From Blautia sp. Marseille-P3201T (lineage in GTDB: Bacteria; Bacillota; Clostridia; Lachnospirales; Lachnospiraceae), in NCBI RefSeq assembly GCF_900120295.1, contig NZ_LT635466.1, positions 97,739 through 161,738 on the forward strand: 64,000 nt of DNA, given 5' to 3'. The notes under the pieces were generated by a model. The model made no database searches. It had not been told where the DNA came from and worked only from the letters and a program-made list of their open reading frames with translations. Below, piece by piece: positions 63,408 through 64,000 of the stretch (positions within the stretch are counted from its first letter, which is position 1; the number at the start of each line of letters is the position of its first letter). The translations under genes were made by a program, and so were the position numbers.

Positions 63408-63481
63408 CGACCCAGAAGAGACTCGAACTCTCGACCTCCGCCGTGACAGGGCGGCGCTCTAACCAACTGAGCCACTGGGCC
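63408..63481 (-). tRNA. tRNA-Asp (anticodon GTC)
   Basis: Minus strand. Acceptor GGCCCAG/CTGGGTC with discriminator G, anticodon arm CCGCC-CTGTCAC-GGCGG, T arm GAGAGTTCGAGTCTC. Confidence 0.95.
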
Positions 63482-63516
63482 ATATTCTATTTATATTCTT
63501 GGATACCTTTAACAAA

Positions 63517-63590
63517 TGGACCTTCGGGGACTCGAACCCAGGACCGACCGGTTATGAGCCGGTTGCTCTAACCAACTGAGCTAAAGGTCC
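63517..63590 (-). tRNA. tRNA-Met (anticodon CAT)
   Basis: Minus strand. Acceptor GGACCTT/AAGGTCC with discriminator A, anticodon arm ACCGG-CTCATAA-CCGGT. It lacks initiator features. A CAT anticodon could also be the lysidine-modified tRNA-Ile2; elongator Met is the default. Confidence 0.88.
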
Positions 63591-63594
63591 AAAA

Positions 63595-63667
63595 AGCCGA
63601 TGATCGGACTCGAACCGATAACCTGCTGATTACAAATCAGCTGCTCTGCCAATTGAGCCACATCGGC
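63595..63667 (-). tRNA. tRNA-Thr (anticodon TGT)
   Basis: Minus strand. Acceptor GCCGATG/CATCGGC with discriminator T, anticodon arm GCTGA-TTTGTAA-TCAGC, T arm ATCGGTTCGAGTCCGAT. Only 4 bp from tRNA-Met. Confidence 0.94.
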
Positions 63668-63692
63668 ATCCTTTATTTAAGCTTATGCTTAG

Positions 63693-63764
63693 TGACTCCT
63701 ACGGGAATCGAACCCGTGTTACCGCCGTGAAAGGGCGATGTCTTAACCGCTTGACCAAGGAGCC
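63693..63764 (-). tRNA. tRNA-Glu (anticodon TTC)
   Basis: Minus strand. Acceptor GGCTCCT/AGGAGTC, anticodon arm TCGCC-CTTTCAC-GGCGG (one mispair), T arm ACGGGTTCGATTCCCGT. Confidence 0.94.
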
Positions 63765-63784
63765 AAATATTCTTTATTACTAAA

Positions 63785-63857
63785 CTCCCCCTGTTGGACT
63801 CGAACCAACGACACTGCGGTTAACAGCCGCATGCTCTACCGACTGAGCTAAGGAGGA
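63785..63857 (-). tRNA. tRNA-Asn (anticodon GTT)
   Basis: Minus strand. Acceptor TCCTCCT/AGGGGGA with discriminator G, anticodon arm TGCGG-CTGTTAA-CCGCA, T arm GTTGGTTCGAGTCCAAC. First tRNA of the visible cluster. Confidence 0.95.
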
Positions 63858-64000
63858 ATATATTTCTCACACCATACCTTCAAAACTACATATATAAAAC
63901 GAAACTTTCCAACTGCCGTTCTGCTTAGTCCGCTTAGCAACCGTCACTCATAAGCTTCGCTTATTTCGTGTCCTTTGCTTCGCAAATGGCTTCGGTCTGA
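63858..64000 (-). other. Spacer upstream of the tRNA cluster, possibly the tail of an rRNA operon
   Basis: No gene is recognised. On the minus strand the segment GTAGTTTTGAAGGTATGG, just before tRNA-Asn, resembles spacers around rRNA genes in clostridia, and this tRNA order commonly follows 5S rRNA. The rRNA genes themselves would lie right of the window, so this is only a suggestion. Confidence 0.35.

Noticed and set aside
63206..63475. 89-residue minus-strand open frame over the tRNA-Leu and tRNA-Asp genes
   Set aside because: It is a read-through of tRNA sequence (MAQLVRAPPCHGGGREFESL is a well-known tRNA-derived artefact) and has no ribosome-binding site.
1..64000. CRISPR array, insertion sequence or prophage
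   Set aside because: No regularly spaced identical repeats, transposase or phage structural genes were seen; the only mobile-element signals are the recombinases at the left end.

Overview
The window is a chromosomal segment of a low-GC, spore-forming Firmicute, most likely a Lachnospiraceae member (Blautia/Ruminococcus-like). Evidence for this is the AT-rich sequence with strong AGGAGG ribosome-binding sites, sporulation and germination genes (spoIIP, gpr, a GerMN lipoprotein), lineage-typical families (DUF1836, DUF4364, DUF4867, YerC-type TrpR) and the Firmicutes-conserved order comEC-holA-rpsT-gpr-spoIIP-lepA-hemW. No CRISPR array, insertion sequence or prophage structural gene was seen.

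Layout. (1) 1-3817: the GC-richer end of an integrated element. It carries a tandem set of serine-recombinase genes, an unrecognised minus-strand gene and a pair of direct repeats, and it abuts the 3' end of rlmD, a known integration target. (2) 3818-9985: rlmD, a small acidic-tailed membrane protein, the PcrA helicase (with a LexA-like box), DUF1836, a YerC-type repressor and a PHP phosphoesterase. (3) 10081-14472: a probable pentose operon (DUF4867, FucI-like isomerase, xylulokinase) behind a XylR-like palindrome, then a miniature solute-binding lipoprotein. (4) 14690-22679: radical SAM YtqA, DUF4364, NrdR, a flavodiiron protein, an M42 peptidase, a candidate small RNA, a carbamate kinase variant, a split ThrE exporter and UppP. 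(5) 22691-32019: carAB, tRNA-Leu, an orphan ClpX, an HtrA protease and a penicillin-binding carboxypeptidase. (6) 32107-41200: azlCD, HPr, cdaR-cdaA with two uncharacterised membrane proteins, comFC, recD2 and an mreB-type gene. (7) 41280-57730: uvrA (also with a LexA-like box), a CBS protein, then the conserved hemW-lepA-spoIIP-gpr-rpsT-holA-comEC block, continuing upstream into a GerMN lipoprotein, a two-component system and a ComEA-like lipoprotein. (8) 58048-63013: a YdcZ-type transporter, argG, hflX, a LysR regulator and a TauE/SafE permease. (9) 63295-63857: six minus-strand tRNA genes.

Genes that work together: DUF4867/isomerase/kinase in sugar entry; CarA/CarB in carbamoyl phosphate synthesis; CdaA and its presumed regulator CdaR in c-di-AMP signalling; UvrA and PcrA in DNA repair under a shared SOS-type box; ComEA, ComEC and ComFC as dispersed DNA-uptake genes; SpoIIP, GPR and GerMN in the spore cycle.

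The least explained material is non-coding or at the element edge: a two-copy ~130-bp structured repeat with compensatory base changes, a second family of long palindromes with a conserved core, a C-rich candidate small RNA, and the orphan gene with upstream direct repeats at the recombinase end. Starts were re-chosen from ribosome-binding sites where the longest open frame was implausible. All functional calls are from reading the sequence; no search was run.
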